A stretch of DNA of 64,000 nucleotides from Herbivorax alkaliphila (lineage in GTDB: Bacteria > Bacillota > Clostridia > Acetivibrionales > Acetivibrionaceae), in contig NZ_JAVDDS010000006.1 in NCBI RefSeq assembly GCF_030848475.1, forward strand, positions 1 to 64,000. The letters are read 5' to 3'. The notes under the pieces were generated by a model. It had not been told where the DNA came from, made no database searches, and saw only the letters and a list, made by a program, of their open reading frames with translations. Shown in pieces: positions 34,375 to 42,850 of the stretch; the stretch's first letter is position 1; each line of letters begins with the position of its first letter. The translations under genes were made by a program, and so were the position numbers.

Positions 34375-35688
34375 ATGGGTAAATATTTTCACTCAGTTAC
34401 TTTAGATGAAAGTAAATGTATGGGATGTACAAACTGTATTAAAAGATGTCCAACCGAGGCAATAAGGGTAAGAAAGAGTAAGGCAAGAATAATAAATGAA
34501 AGATGTATCGATTGTGGAGAGTGTATAAAGGTTTGTCCATATCATGCAAAGAAAGCAATTACAGATTCATTTGAGAGTATAAACAATTTTAAATATAAAG
34601 TTGCGATACCTGCACCGTCTTTTTATGGTCAGTTTAAATCTGTAAAGTCAAGAAATCATCTTTTGACGGCATTGAAAAGGTGTGGCTTTGATCATGTTTA
34701 TGAAGTTGCAAAAGCTGCTGAGATAATAACACTAGAAACAAAAAGACTTATTGAAGAATCAAATCATAAAAAACCAATGATTTCATCGGCCTGTCCCGCT
34801 GTTGTAAGACTTATACAGGTGAGATTTCCAAGTTTAATTGATAACATTTTAAAGTTGGAATCACCTATGGAGCTTGCTGCAAAGATAGTAAAAGATGAAA
34901 TATCAAAGAGTGAGAATATTCCATTTAAAGATATAGGAGTATTTTTTATAACTCCTTGTGCAGCAAAAGTTACAAGTATTAAGGCACCATATGAAAAAGA
35001 AAAATCACATGTTGATGGAGCCCTGTCTATAGAAGATATTTATATAAAAGCTTTGAATAATCTTAATGATTTAGATGAGTCTGAAAACCTAGAAAAATCA
35101 GGTTTTATCGGAGTAAGATGGGCAAATTCAGGTGGAGAAAGTATTGCGTTGGGTACTGATAATTTTCTTGCAGTTGATGGAATTCATAATGTAATTACTA
35201 TTTTAGAACAGTTAGAAGATGATAAACTGGAAGATGTTGATTTTGTTGAAGCTCTTGCATGTCAAGGAGGGTGTCTTGGCGGTCCTTTAGTAGTCGAAAA
35301 TCTTTATGTTGCAAAGACAAGGATTAAAAAAATTATTGATGAAGCTAAAAGTAAAGGCTTTAGTGCTAATTATGAAGAAAAGTATGATTACGATTTGGTA
35401 TGGAAAGGAGACTTTGAATATAGACCTGTTATGAAACTTGACAAAGATTTTTCTGTAGCCATGAAGATGCTTGAAGAACTTGAAAAAATAAACAAAGAGC
35501 TTCCTGGTCTTGATTGTGGTGCATGTGGAGCACCTAGTTGCAGAGCTCTATCTGAAGATATTGTAAGAGGTAGTGCAAATGAAACTGATTGCGTTTTTAA
35601 ACTAAGAGAAAAGGTTAGAGACTTAACACTTCAAATGATGGAATTAGGGGCTAAAATGCCTCCTGTTATGGATAAAGATTCTAAGTAA
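34375..35688 (+). CDS. HsfB-like putative sensory [FeFe]-hydrogenase
   Basis: A 437-residue hydrogenase large-subunit-like protein. Two N-terminal 4Fe-4S motifs (CMGCTNCIKRCP, CIDCGECIKVCP) precede an H-cluster domain whose three motifs are degenerate. L1 is SSACPAVVR (TSCCPGW in enzymes), L2 is TPCAAKVTS (MPCTAKK), and L3 is ALACQGGCLGGP (EMACPGGCxxGGG). All key cysteines remain. A C-terminal Fe-S domain has CGACGAPSCRA. This pattern fits the group D (HsfB) putative sensor hydrogenases, not the bidirectional enzymes. ATG 34375 follows AGGGGGGAG. Flanking signalling genes support a sensory role. Confidence 0.85.
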   Translation: MGKYFHSVTLDESKCMGCTNCIKRCPTEAIRVRKSKARIINERCIDCGECIKVCPYHAKKAITDSFESINNFKYKVAIPAPSFYGQFKSVKSRNHLLTALKRCGFDHVYEVAKAAEIITLETKRLIEESNHKKPMISSACPAVVRLIQVRFPSLIDNILKLESPMELAAKIVKDEISKSENIPFKDIGVFFITPCAAKVTSIKAPYEKEKSHVDGALSIEDIYIKALNNLNDLDESENLEKSGFIGVRWANSGGESIALGTDNFLAVDGIHNVITILEQLEDDKLEDVDFVEALACQGGCLGGPLVVENLYVAKTRIKKIIDEAKSKGFSANYEEKYDYDLVWKGDFEYRPVMKLDKDFSVAMKMLEELEKINKELPGLDCGACGAPSCRALSEDIVRGSANETDCVFKLREKVRDLTLQMMELGAKMPPVMDKDSK

Positions 35689-35729
35689 ATAAATCTTTGT
35701 GCCTTTAGCACAAGAGAAAGGAATGATGC

Positions 35730-36065
35730 TTGAAAATGAAAGTTGAAGAATTTGCAAAACATATGGGGATGAAAGTGCTGACAGATACAAATAATCTTAA
35801 CAAAGAAGTAGAAGGTATGTATATATGTGATTTATTAAGCTGGGTAATGTCTAAGGCAAAGAAGGGAGATGCATGGATTACAGTTCACACACATATGAAT
35901 ATAGTAGCAGTTGCCTTGTTGGCTGAAATTTCTTGTATTATTATACCCGAAAATATCGCAGTTGAAGAAGCAACTGTAAATAAAGCATCAAAAGAAGGAA
36001 TTGCTATTTTAAGTAGCGAAAAAAATGCTTTTAATATAGCATGTGAAGCAGGTAAAATTTTATGA
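35730..36065 (+). CDS. Second DRTGG-domain protein
   Basis: A 111-residue DRTGG-like domain (KVEEFAKHMGMKVLTD; GMYICDLLSWVMSKAKKGD; WITVHTHMNIVAVALLAEIS). Similar in layout to the protein at 33562, but with low identity by eye. The TTG start at 35730 has AAAGGA eight bases before; ATG 35736 is an alternative. The stop overlaps the PHP gene (ATGA). Confidence 0.78.
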   Translation: MKMKVEEFAKHMGMKVLTDTNNLNKEVEGMYICDLLSWVMSKAKKGDAWITVHTHMNIVAVALLAEISCIIIPENIAVEEATVNKASKEGIAILSSEKNAFNIACEAGKIL

Positions 36066-36769
36066 AAGCCTATTATGATTTGCATATTCACTCAGCACTT
36101 TCACCATGCAGCGAAAATGAAATGACCCCAAATAATATTGTAAATATGGCTTATTTAAAAGGACTTAATATTATAGCTGTTACTGATCATAATTCAGTTG
36201 AAAATTGCCTAGCAGTAATGGAGTGTGCAAAGGAAAAAGGTATTATAGCAGTTCCAGGCATGGAGTTAGAAACCCGAGAAGAGGTTCATCTGATTTGCCT
36301 TTTTAAATGCATAGATGATGCCCTAAAAATGCAGGAAATTGTATATAATTCACTTCCAGATATAAAAAATAGAAAGGATATTTTTGGAGAGCAAATTGTC
36401 ATAGATAAAGAAGATAATGTTATAAAGCATGTGGAAAGACTTTTATTGACAGCTGCAAATTTTGGTATTGAAGAAGCAATCCAGCAAGTTTCCAATCTAG
36501 ATGGTATTGTGATACCTGCCCATATTGACAGGGATTCATACAGTATAGTTTCAAATCTTGGTATGGTACCAGATAATTTAAATATTAAATTCTTAGAAAT
36601 TTCAAAAAAATGCAATAAGCAACAATATAGTAATGATAAAAAATATGAAAAATATCAATTTATTCAGTCCTCTGATTCTCATAGTTTAGAACAAATACAA
36701 GAACCTGTAAATTTTATTGAGCTTGAAGAAATGAGCGTAGAGTGTCTCATAAGCACATTAGGTTGCTAA
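36062..36769 (+). CDS. PHP-domain metal-dependent phosphoesterase
   Basis: A 235-residue PHP-fold protein. Metal ligands are DLHIHSALSPC (HxH), AVTDHNSVEN (DHN), GMELETREEVHLIC, and later PAHIDRDSYSI and QSSDSHS. These are the motifs of PolX/histidinol-phosphatase-like phosphoesterases. The substrate is unknown. It ends the HsfB operon and is coupled to the second DRTGG gene by a four-base overlap. Confidence 0.85.
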   Translation: MKAYYDLHIHSALSPCSENEMTPNNIVNMAYLKGLNIIAVTDHNSVENCLAVMECAKEKGIIAVPGMELETREEVHLICLFKCIDDALKMQEIVYNSLPDIKNRKDIFGEQIVIDKEDNVIKHVERLLLTAANFGIEEAIQQVSNLDGIVIPAHIDRDSYSIVSNLGMVPDNLNIKFLEISKKCNKQQYSNDKKYEKYQFIQSSDSHSLEQIQEPVNFIELEEMSVECLISTLGC

Positions 36770-37106
36770 GGAAAAATATAAATACAACTTGGTCAAATAA
36801 ACAATATTTTATAAAAATTAGTGTTAGGGTTGAATATATAAAGCATTTATGTCATTATACATATATAGATTTTTTAAAAGTTATAAAAAAGAGGAGTAAA
36901 TGTTTTTAAATAGATATTGAGAAAAAATAAAGTTTAAATAACAAAAAAGCATTGACAATATATATATATATAATTTTATTAAAGCTTTTTAAACATGCAT
37001 GTTTAATTTGTATTGGTTGTTGAATTAAATTCAAACAATTGTAAATGCATTGCTGATTAATTTAGTATTAGCTATATTATTACAATAAGATTGGAGGACG
37101 ATAGTA
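36770..37106. other. AT-rich intergenic region before the peptidase gene
   Basis: No ORF, tRNA or stable hairpin is visible. There is a TTGACA at 36952 and a TA-dinucleotide run (36959-36972), but spacing to a TATAAT is only 11 bases, so no confident promoter. The ribosome site GGAGG is at the end. Confidence 0.5.
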
Positions 37107-37955
37107 ATGAAAAAGTTTTGTGCAATAATATTATTTACTTGTTTAACAATTTCTGTTTGTAATTTATCCGTTAGTGCAAGAAATGAAATAAGAGATAGTG
37201 ATGGTACTCTTGTCATGGATAAATATCCAGAAGTGTCAAATCCAAAGCGAGAAAAAATACAAGAACTTTTTAGGAAAGCTGAAGAAGGAATAATAAGCGA
37301 AGAAGTAGTAGGGGCTGCACTTCGAGAAACATATCCTGAAAGGTATAGTAATCGTCAAAACAACATAAGTTATACTAGAGAAAGTGTAATGGGACGTAAT
37401 TTATCGTTTACTACTTTGTGGAGGGCATGGCAAATACCTCAGGCAAATAGTTATTATTGTGGACCAGCAACTGCAGAAATAGTTTTGAGATCTCACAGGG
37501 TGTTAAAAGATCAACACGATCTTGCAGATGAGTTAGACACAGATAATTTTGGAGGTACTCCTTGGTTTATTTCAGACTCAATAGGATATCCAATGAAAAA
37601 CGTTTTGGATGACAATATAGATGAAGAAGATTATCATAATGTATCTGCAAATCCATCTGCAGAATCTTTGGCAACTCTAACAAGACTTTGTGTTAATAAT
37701 TGGGAACATGCTATAGCAGCAAACATGTACATTGAACCTTCTGACGAGGACAGGCCTGCGGCCTACCCTGGAGGCATTCGGATTGCACATTGGGTAGCTG
37801 TTAGAGGATATGCAAACGATGGTGACTACATACAATGGGCAGAACCAGCTTATAACTCTCCTGTATCTTGGTCTGACCAAATAGAAGAACCTAATTTATA
37901 TACAACAAAAGAAATATTAGCATCATGTGTTTCTTCTAGGGGGATTATATGGTAA
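37107..37955 (+). CDS. Secreted C39-like cysteine peptidase-fold protein
   Basis: A 282-residue protein with signal peptide (IILFTCLTISVCNLSVSA) for export. The C-terminal half has the papain-like C39 pattern: YYCGPATAEIVLRSH with the candidate nucleophile Cys, and HWVAVRGYANDGDYIQWAEP with the His and following strand. These are the C39_2-like peptidase family found beside bacteriocin peptidases but often with unknown substrates. The N-terminal 90 residues may be a propeptide. It is coupled to the lipoprotein that follows (seven-base overlap). Confidence 0.78.
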   Translation: MKKFCAIILFTCLTISVCNLSVSARNEIRDSDGTLVMDKYPEVSNPKREKIQELFRKAEEGIISEEVVGAALRETYPERYSNRQNNISYTRESVMGRNLSFTTLWRAWQIPQANSYYCGPATAEIVLRSHRVLKDQHDLADELDTDNFGGTPWFISDSIGYPMKNVLDDNIDEEDYHNVSANPSAESLATLTRLCVNNWEHAIAANMYIEPSDEDRPAAYPGGIRIAHWVAVRGYANDGDYIQWAEPAYNSPVSWSDQIEEPNLYTTKEILASCVSSRGIIW

Positions 37956-39223
37956 AAAGGATTTTTTATATATTATTATGTATAATAAGTCTTACAATAT
38001 TACTTAATGCATGTTCGGAGAGGGTACCTGAGGCACCTTCTCCTTCTGATGCTAAAGAACAGGATGGGGGAGAAGGTATTTTAAGTAAAGATAGAGAGAG
38101 GGAACAAATTGATAAAGAATCACAAAAAGAAAACTTTAATACAGATATTGGAGAACCAGAAAAAGAACAAATTAGTGACCCTCATATTGAAGAAGTATAC
38201 ATAGAGGAAGTGTGGGATGAAGTGCCAATTATGCAAAAAGAGTTTTCAAAATCACGAGTTTACTATTCGATTTCTGAGTCTGGAGAGCTACTATCAGGGG
38301 AGTTTGATGAACCAGAAAGTGATATCTATGAAATGGATACTACATTGAAAATTACTGATATATATACTGGTGTAGAGGAAAAAATAAAAGTAGTGGAATG
38401 GCCAATGCAGATATGGAATGCTGACATAAACTCTGAATGGGTAATTTGGGTTGAAGGAATTGCAGAGGGAATATCAGGTCGAGATTATGAGGTATATGCA
38501 TATAATAGAGAAACTAAAGACATTAAACTCTATTTTACAACACGACGAGATGATGGAGAATCTATCATGGTACATACGCCAAAGCCATCACTAAAAGAAA
38601 ATGAATTCTTAATAGATGTTGTTTCTGTTTGTAATGAAGACGGGAATAGAAATATAACAAGCAGGAAATATAATCTTACAACTGGAAATTATAAAGAGAT
38701 AGCCGAGCAATTTGCATTGCCTTCTTGGAGTAAAAATGGATATATTGGTATGATACAAGATAAGGAACTAATGGAAGCTAGCATAATTGCTGAATTAGTT
38801 GATGATAGTTTAAATCCTCTAACGGATAAAGGTTTGTATATACATGAATATCTTACTGATGGTGAAGCAGTTGCAGTTGTAGGTCAAGAGTTTGATGATG
38901 ATAAAGGTATTAGAACAATAAAAAGAAACATGTGGTTAATTGAAGATGGACAGAAAAAACTTATAAAAAAAGCTGGATTAGGAGGAGGCTGTGGATGGCC
39001 GAAAATGAGCAATAGATTTATTATATGGACTACCGAGGGAAAAGCTTATGCTTATGACAGAAAGAGAAATTATATCATAAAGATGTCTGATGAGTATAAT
39101 AGTTATGCTCGACTTACAAATAATAATTACATTTCATGGTTAACTCCAACAGAACAAGAAATACAAGAACCAACAGGGAGTTATTCTATATTGAATATTG
39201 TTAAAATTGAGGACATTCCTTAA
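37949..39223 (+). CDS. Lipoprotein with predicted beta-propeller
   Basis: A 424-residue protein with a lipobox (LTILLNACSERVPEAP), then an acidic, Glu/Lys-rich linker to about residue 100. The rest shows short repeated strands with W and D (MQIWNADINSEWVIWVEG; YGYxGMIQD-like; CGWPKMSNRFIIWTTEGKAY), like a TolB-type propeller. The overlap with the peptidase gene suggests that the two work together on the outer face of the membrane. I do not recognise a specific family. Confidence 0.6.
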   Translation: MVKRIFYILLCIISLTILLNACSERVPEAPSPSDAKEQDGGEGILSKDREREQIDKESQKENFNTDIGEPEKEQISDPHIEEVYIEEVWDEVPIMQKEFSKSRVYYSISESGELLSGEFDEPESDIYEMDTTLKITDIYTGVEEKIKVVEWPMQIWNADINSEWVIWVEGIAEGISGRDYEVYAYNRETKDIKLYFTTRRDDGESIMVHTPKPSLKENEFLIDVVSVCNEDGNRNITSRKYNLTTGNYKEIAEQFALPSWSKNGYIGMIQDKELMEASIIAELVDDSLNPLTDKGLYIHEYLTDGEAVAVVGQEFDDDKGIRTIKRNMWLIEDGQKKLIKKAGLGGGCGWPKMSNRFIIWTTEGKAYAYDRKRNYIIKMSDEYNSYARLTNNNYISWLTPTEQEIQEPTGSYSILNIVKIEDIP

Positions 39224-39251
39224 AAAGAGAAAGTAATTCTTAAATGTTAAA

Positions 39252-39306
39252 AAGAAACTAAAAACTTAAGGTGGTTTAATCACTCTTGTTTTTAGTTTCT
39301 TAAATT
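39252..39306 (+). terminator. Terminator after the lipoprotein gene
   Basis: AAGAAACTAAAAAC pairs with GTTTTTAGTTTCTT over a 22-base loop. The gap from here to 39480 is AT-rich and shows nothing else. Confidence 0.75.
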
Positions 39307-39484
39307 TGTTTTAAAATTCAAATAAAACTTATTTGTACTACAGGTTTAACTAACTGTATTTTATGGCATAAAGAATACTGTATACAATAATCTTTCGATT
39401 CATATACTCTAAAAAGCCTACAAATAACTAAAATAAAGAGAAATCTATATTTTTTAATATATTAAACATTCTTGCTAAAACATA

Positions 39485-39513
39485 TTGAATGTTTTGAATA
39501 TATTTGTTATAAT
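39485..39513 (+). promoter_or_regulatory. Promoter of the HydABC operon
   Basis: TTGAAT (39485-39490), 17 bases, TATAAT (39508-39513). The Rex-like site begins 11 bases after the -10, so a bound repressor would cover the start point. Confidence 0.78.
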
Positions 39514-39524
39514 AATCACGGTTA

Positions 39525-39542
39525 TTGTTAAAATGTTAACAT
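39525..39542 (+). promoter_or_regulatory. Rex-like operator, HydABC operon
   Basis: TTGTTAAAATGTTAACAT matches TTGTTAANNNNTTAACAA at 13 of 14 defined positions. It lies just downstream of the promoter. Confidence 0.75.
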
Positions 39543-39593
39543 ACATTTTTTAAAAATAACAAAACAATTGTCTGTTAGGGGGTTATTGAAGAA

Positions 39594-40085
39594 ATGAGCA
39601 CAAATAATTGCTGTTGTGGCAAGGTAGATGTAAGGGATGAAAAACTACAGGAGGTTATAGCAAAGCATAAGGATACAAAAGGTGCTTTGATTCCTGTGTT
39701 GCATGAAGCTCAAGAATTATACGGGTATTTACCTATTGAGGTTCAAAAGAAGGTTTCTGAAGGACTTGGAGTTTCGCTTTCAGAAATTTATGGTGTAGTG
39801 ACATTTTATACACAGTTTTCATTAAATCCAAAAGGAAAATACAAAGTACAGGTGTGTATGGGAACTGCATGCTATGTTAAAGGGGCAGGGCAGATTCTAG
39901 ACAAGCTTAAAGAGCAGCTAGGGCTTGATGCAGATGAGTGTACAGAAGATGGTAAGTTTTCTTTGGAAGCTTGCAGATGCATAGGAGCTTGTGGATTGGC
40001 ACCTGTTATAACAATCAATGACGATGTTTATGGAAGACTTGTACCAGAAGATATTGAAGGAATTATTAAAAAGTATAAGGAATAA
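39594..40085 (+). CDS. hydC: NADH dehydrogenase-like NuoE/HydC subunit of hydrogenase
   Basis: A 163-residue thioredoxin-fold [2Fe-2S] protein. The cluster ligands are in CMGTACYVKGA and CRCIGACGLAP; the N-terminal helical region has LIPVLHEAQELYGYLP. It is the small subunit of the NADH/ferredoxin bifurcating [FeFe]-hydrogenase with the proteins at 41039 and 42851. The ATG follows AGGGGG, and the stop overlaps the next start. The symbol follows the Thermotoga-type naming. Confidence 0.92.
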   Translation: MSTNNCCCGKVDVRDEKLQEVIAKHKDTKGALIPVLHEAQELYGYLPIEVQKKVSEGLGVSLSEIYGVVTFYTQFSLNPKGKYKVQVCMGTACYVKGAGQILDKLKEQLGLDADECTEDGKFSLEACRCIGACGLAPVITINDDVYGRLVPEDIEGIIKKYKE

Positions 40086-40651
40086 TGAGAGATTTATCTT
40101 TACACATAATGGACATAACACAAAATTCACTTTCTGCAAAAGCAGACAAAATTGATATAAAAATATGTGCCCTTTCTGACAAGGACTTGTTGGAGATAGA
40201 GATTAAAGATAATGGTGTTGGAATGGATGAAGACTTTTTAAAAGAGGTTAAAAATCCTTTTAAAACAACAAGAACTACCAGAAAGGTGGGGCTTGGGATT
40301 TCGCTTTTTGAAGCTTCTGCAAAAAGTACTTCTGGCAAACTTAGCATAAATTCTAAAAAAGGTGTGGGCACAGAAGTTAAGGCTTGTTTTAAGATATCTC
40401 ACATTGACAGGCTTCCTTTGGGGAATGTAGCTGAAACTATGACAACTCTTATTATGGCACAGCCTCAAGTTGAATACAAATTGGTAATTGACAACAAAAA
40501 AGAGGAATTTACATTTAGTTCAATTGATGTAAAAAAAGCAATTGGAGACGTGCCCATTACCCAGTTTGAAGTGATAAAGTGGATAGGTGAGTATATAGAT
40601 GAGGGAATAAAGATTATTTTTGGAGGTGTTTTGGATGAAGTCAATGGCTGA
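40085..40651 (+). CDS. GHKL ATPase (histidine-kinase-like) in the hydrogenase operon
   Basis: A 188-residue ATP-binding protein: DITQNSLSAKADKIDIKI is the N box, EIKDNGVGMDEDFLK the G1 box, and RKVGLGISLFEASAKST the G2 region. It lacks any phosphoacceptor or sensor domain. The same gene stands between nuoE and the ferredoxin gene in related clostridial hydrogenase operons. It may regulate the enzyme or operon; the mechanism is unknown. Coupled to genes on both sides. Confidence 0.82.
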   Translation: MRDLSLHIMDITQNSLSAKADKIDIKICALSDKDLLEIEIKDNGVGMDEDFLKEVKNPFKTTRTTRKVGLGISLFEASAKSTSGKLSINSKKGVGTEVKACFKISHIDRLPLGNVAETMTTLIMAQPQVEYKLVIDNKKEEFTFSSIDVKKAIGDVPITQFEVIKWIGEYIDEGIKIIFGGVLDEVNG

Positions 40652-41006
40652 ATTGGAAGAGATAAGAAAAAAGTCCTTGGAAAAAGTTAATTTAAGATCA
40701 ACAAATAAGGAAATGAGAATTGTAGTAGGTATGGCTACATGTGGTATTGCTGCTGGTGCCAGACCTGTTATGAATGCGTTTATTAATGAGCTTTCCAAGA
40801 GAAATATAGACAATGTATCTGTAGTAATGACAGGATGTATTGGAGTGTGCAGACTTGAGCCTATTGTTGAAGTTACAGACAAAGAGGGAGAAAAGGTTAC
40901 CTATGTAGATATGACTCCTGAAAAAGCAATACGTGTTGTTGCAGAGCATATTGTAAATGGTAGAGTTTGCGTTGATTACACAATTGGAGAAGCAGATAAA
41001 AAATAG
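40635..41006 (+). CDS. [2Fe-2S] thioredoxin-like ferredoxin
   Basis: A 123-residue protein with MATCGIAAGARP and MTGCIGVCRLEP, the four cysteines of a NuoE/Shethna-type [2Fe-2S] cluster. It probably shuttles electrons for, or forms part of, the HydABC complex. ATG 40635 follows GGAGGT and lies 17 bases inside the upstream gene. Confidence 0.85.
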   Translation: MKSMAELEEIRKKSLEKVNLRSTNKEMRIVVGMATCGIAAGARPVMNAFINELSKRNIDNVSVVMTGCIGVCRLEPIVEVTDKEGEKVTYVDMTPEKAIRVVAEHIVNGRVCVDYTIGEADKK

Positions 41007-41038
41007 TGTGTTTTATATTTGTAAAAGGAGGGTTATAA

Positions 41039-42832
41039 ATGCAATTATATAGATCGCATGTTTTGGTTTGTGGCGGTACTGGATGTATGGCTTCGAGTTC
41101 TGATAAAATTATAAAAGAATTGGAAACACAAATTAAAAAATGTAAAATTCAAGATGAAGTTAAAGTAGTATTGACAGGTTGTTTTGGACTTTGTGCAGAA
41201 GGACCTATTATGGTAGTTTATCCTGAAGGTGCAATGTATACAATGGTTAAAGTTGAAGACATAGAGGAGATAGTTGAAGAGCATTTATTAAAGGGTAGAA
41301 TTGTAAAAAGACTTCTTCAGGGAGAAAAAAATGACGATGTTGAAAAATCTGTAGAGGGTGCTGATTTTTTCAAAAAGCAGCTTAGAGTTGCACTTAGAAA
41401 TTGTGGTGTAATAAATCCAGAAAGCATTGACGAATACATTGCTTTTGATGGTTATAAAGCATTAGGTAAAGTTTTGACAGAAATGAAGCCAAATGATGTT
41501 ATTGAAACTATAAAGAGTTCCGGTTTAAGAGGAAGAGGTGGGGGAGGTTTCCCTACAGGACTTAAATGGAGCTTTGCAGCAAATCAGGAAAATGACCAAA
41601 AATATGTTTGTTGTAATGCAGATGAAGGTGATCCGGGAGCTTTTATGGACAGAAGTATATTAGAGGGCGATCCTCACTGTCTTATTGAGGCAATGGCTAT
41701 TGCTGGATATGCTATCGGGGCTAATCAGGGATATATTTATGTCAGAGCGGAATACCCTATAGCTGTTAATAGACTTAAAATTGCAATTGAAGATTCAAAA
41801 AAATATGGACTTTTAGGGAAAAACATATTTGAAACTGGTTTTGATTTTGACTTGGAAATTAGACTTGGAGCAGGAGCTTTTGTATGTGGTGAAGAGACTG
41901 CTCTTATGACTTCTATAGAAGGTTTTAGAGGTGAGCCAAGGCCAAGACCTCCATTTCCAGCAGTAAAGGGGTTGTGGCAAAAACCTACTATATTAAATAA
42001 TGTGGAAACCTACGCTAATATTCCACAGATTATTCTAAAGGGAGCTGACTGGTTCTCAGGTCTGGGTACAGAAAAAAGTAAAGGAACAAAAGTGTTTGCA
42101 ATAGGTGGAAAGATTAACAATACTGGTTTGGTTGAAATTCCAATGGGAACTACATTAAGAGATGTTGTATATGAAATTGGTGGTGGAATACCTGGAGGTA
42201 AAAAGTTTAAAGCAGCTCAGACAGGTGGACCTTCTGGCGGATGTATTCCATCAAGCCATATTGATACACCTATTGATTATGATTCCTTAATTCAGTTAGG
42301 TTCCATGATGGGTTCAGGTGGTCTTATTGTAATGGATGAAGATACCTGTATGGTTGATATCGCAAAATTCTTTTTAGAGTTTACTGTAGATGAGTCCTGT
42401 GGAAAATGTCCACCATGTCGTATAGGCACTAAGAGAATGTATGAAATTTTAGAGCGTATTACTGGTGGAAAAGGAGAAGAGGGCGATATAAAGAAACTTG
42501 AGGTATTGGCTAAAAACATTAAAGCATCAGCTCTTTGCGGGTTAGGTCAGACAGCTCCAAATCCTGTTCTTAGCACATTGCAATATTTTAAAGATGAGTA
42601 CATGGCCCATGTAGAAGATAAAAAGTGTCCAGCAGGAGTATGTAAATCAATGATGCAGTATGTTATTAATGATGATACTTGTAAAAATTGTGGCATTTGT
42701 GCAAAACAATGTCCTGTTGATGCAATAAGTGGAGATAAGAAAATACCTTATGTTATAGATCAGGATAAATGTATAAAATGTGGTGTTTGTATGGATAAAT
42801 GTCCATTCAAAGCTATATTTAAGAATGTCTAA
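41039..42832 (+). CDS. hydB: Bifurcating hydrogenase NuoF-like subunit HydB
   Basis: A 597-residue flavoprotein. An N-terminal [2Fe-2S] thioredoxin-like domain (CGGTGCMASS; LTGCFGLCAEGP) precedes the NuoF core: GLRGRGGGGFPTGLKWSFA for NADH/FMN, YVCCNADEGDPGAFMDR, and the N3-type cluster ESCGKCPPCRIGTKR. Two C-terminal 4Fe-4S motifs follow (CKNCGICAKQCP, CIKCGVCMDKCP). It oxidises NADH and passes electrons to HydA together with ferredoxin. Ribosome site AAAGGAGGG. Confidence 0.94.
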   Translation: MQLYRSHVLVCGGTGCMASSSDKIIKELETQIKKCKIQDEVKVVLTGCFGLCAEGPIMVVYPEGAMYTMVKVEDIEEIVEEHLLKGRIVKRLLQGEKNDDVEKSVEGADFFKKQLRVALRNCGVINPESIDEYIAFDGYKALGKVLTEMKPNDVIETIKSSGLRGRGGGGFPTGLKWSFAANQENDQKYVCCNADEGDPGAFMDRSILEGDPHCLIEAMAIAGYAIGANQGYIYVRAEYPIAVNRLKIAIEDSKKYGLLGKNIFETGFDFDLEIRLGAGAFVCGEETALMTSIEGFRGEPRPRPPFPAVKGLWQKPTILNNVETYANIPQIILKGADWFSGLGTEKSKGTKVFAIGGKINNTGLVEIPMGTTLRDVVYEIGGGIPGGKKFKAAQTGGPSGGCIPSSHIDTPIDYDSLIQLGSMMGSGGLIVMDEDTCMVDIAKFFLEFTVDESCGKCPPCRIGTKRMYEILERITGGKGEEGDIKKLEVLAKNIKASALCGLGQTAPNPVLSTLQYFKDEYMAHVEDKKCPAGVCKSMMQYVINDDTCKNCGICAKQCPVDAISGDKKIPYVIDQDKCIKCGVCMDKCPFKAIFKNV

Positions 42833-42850
42833 TGAAAGGAGAGGTTTAAA

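Noticed and set aside
34375-35688. Normal H2-producing hydrogenase
   Set aside because: L1-L3 motifs deviate (SSACPAV, TPCAAK, ACQGGCLGGP) and signalling genes surround it.
36952-36974. Promoter with TTGACA and TATAAT before the peptidase gene
   Set aside because: Spacing is only 11 bases.
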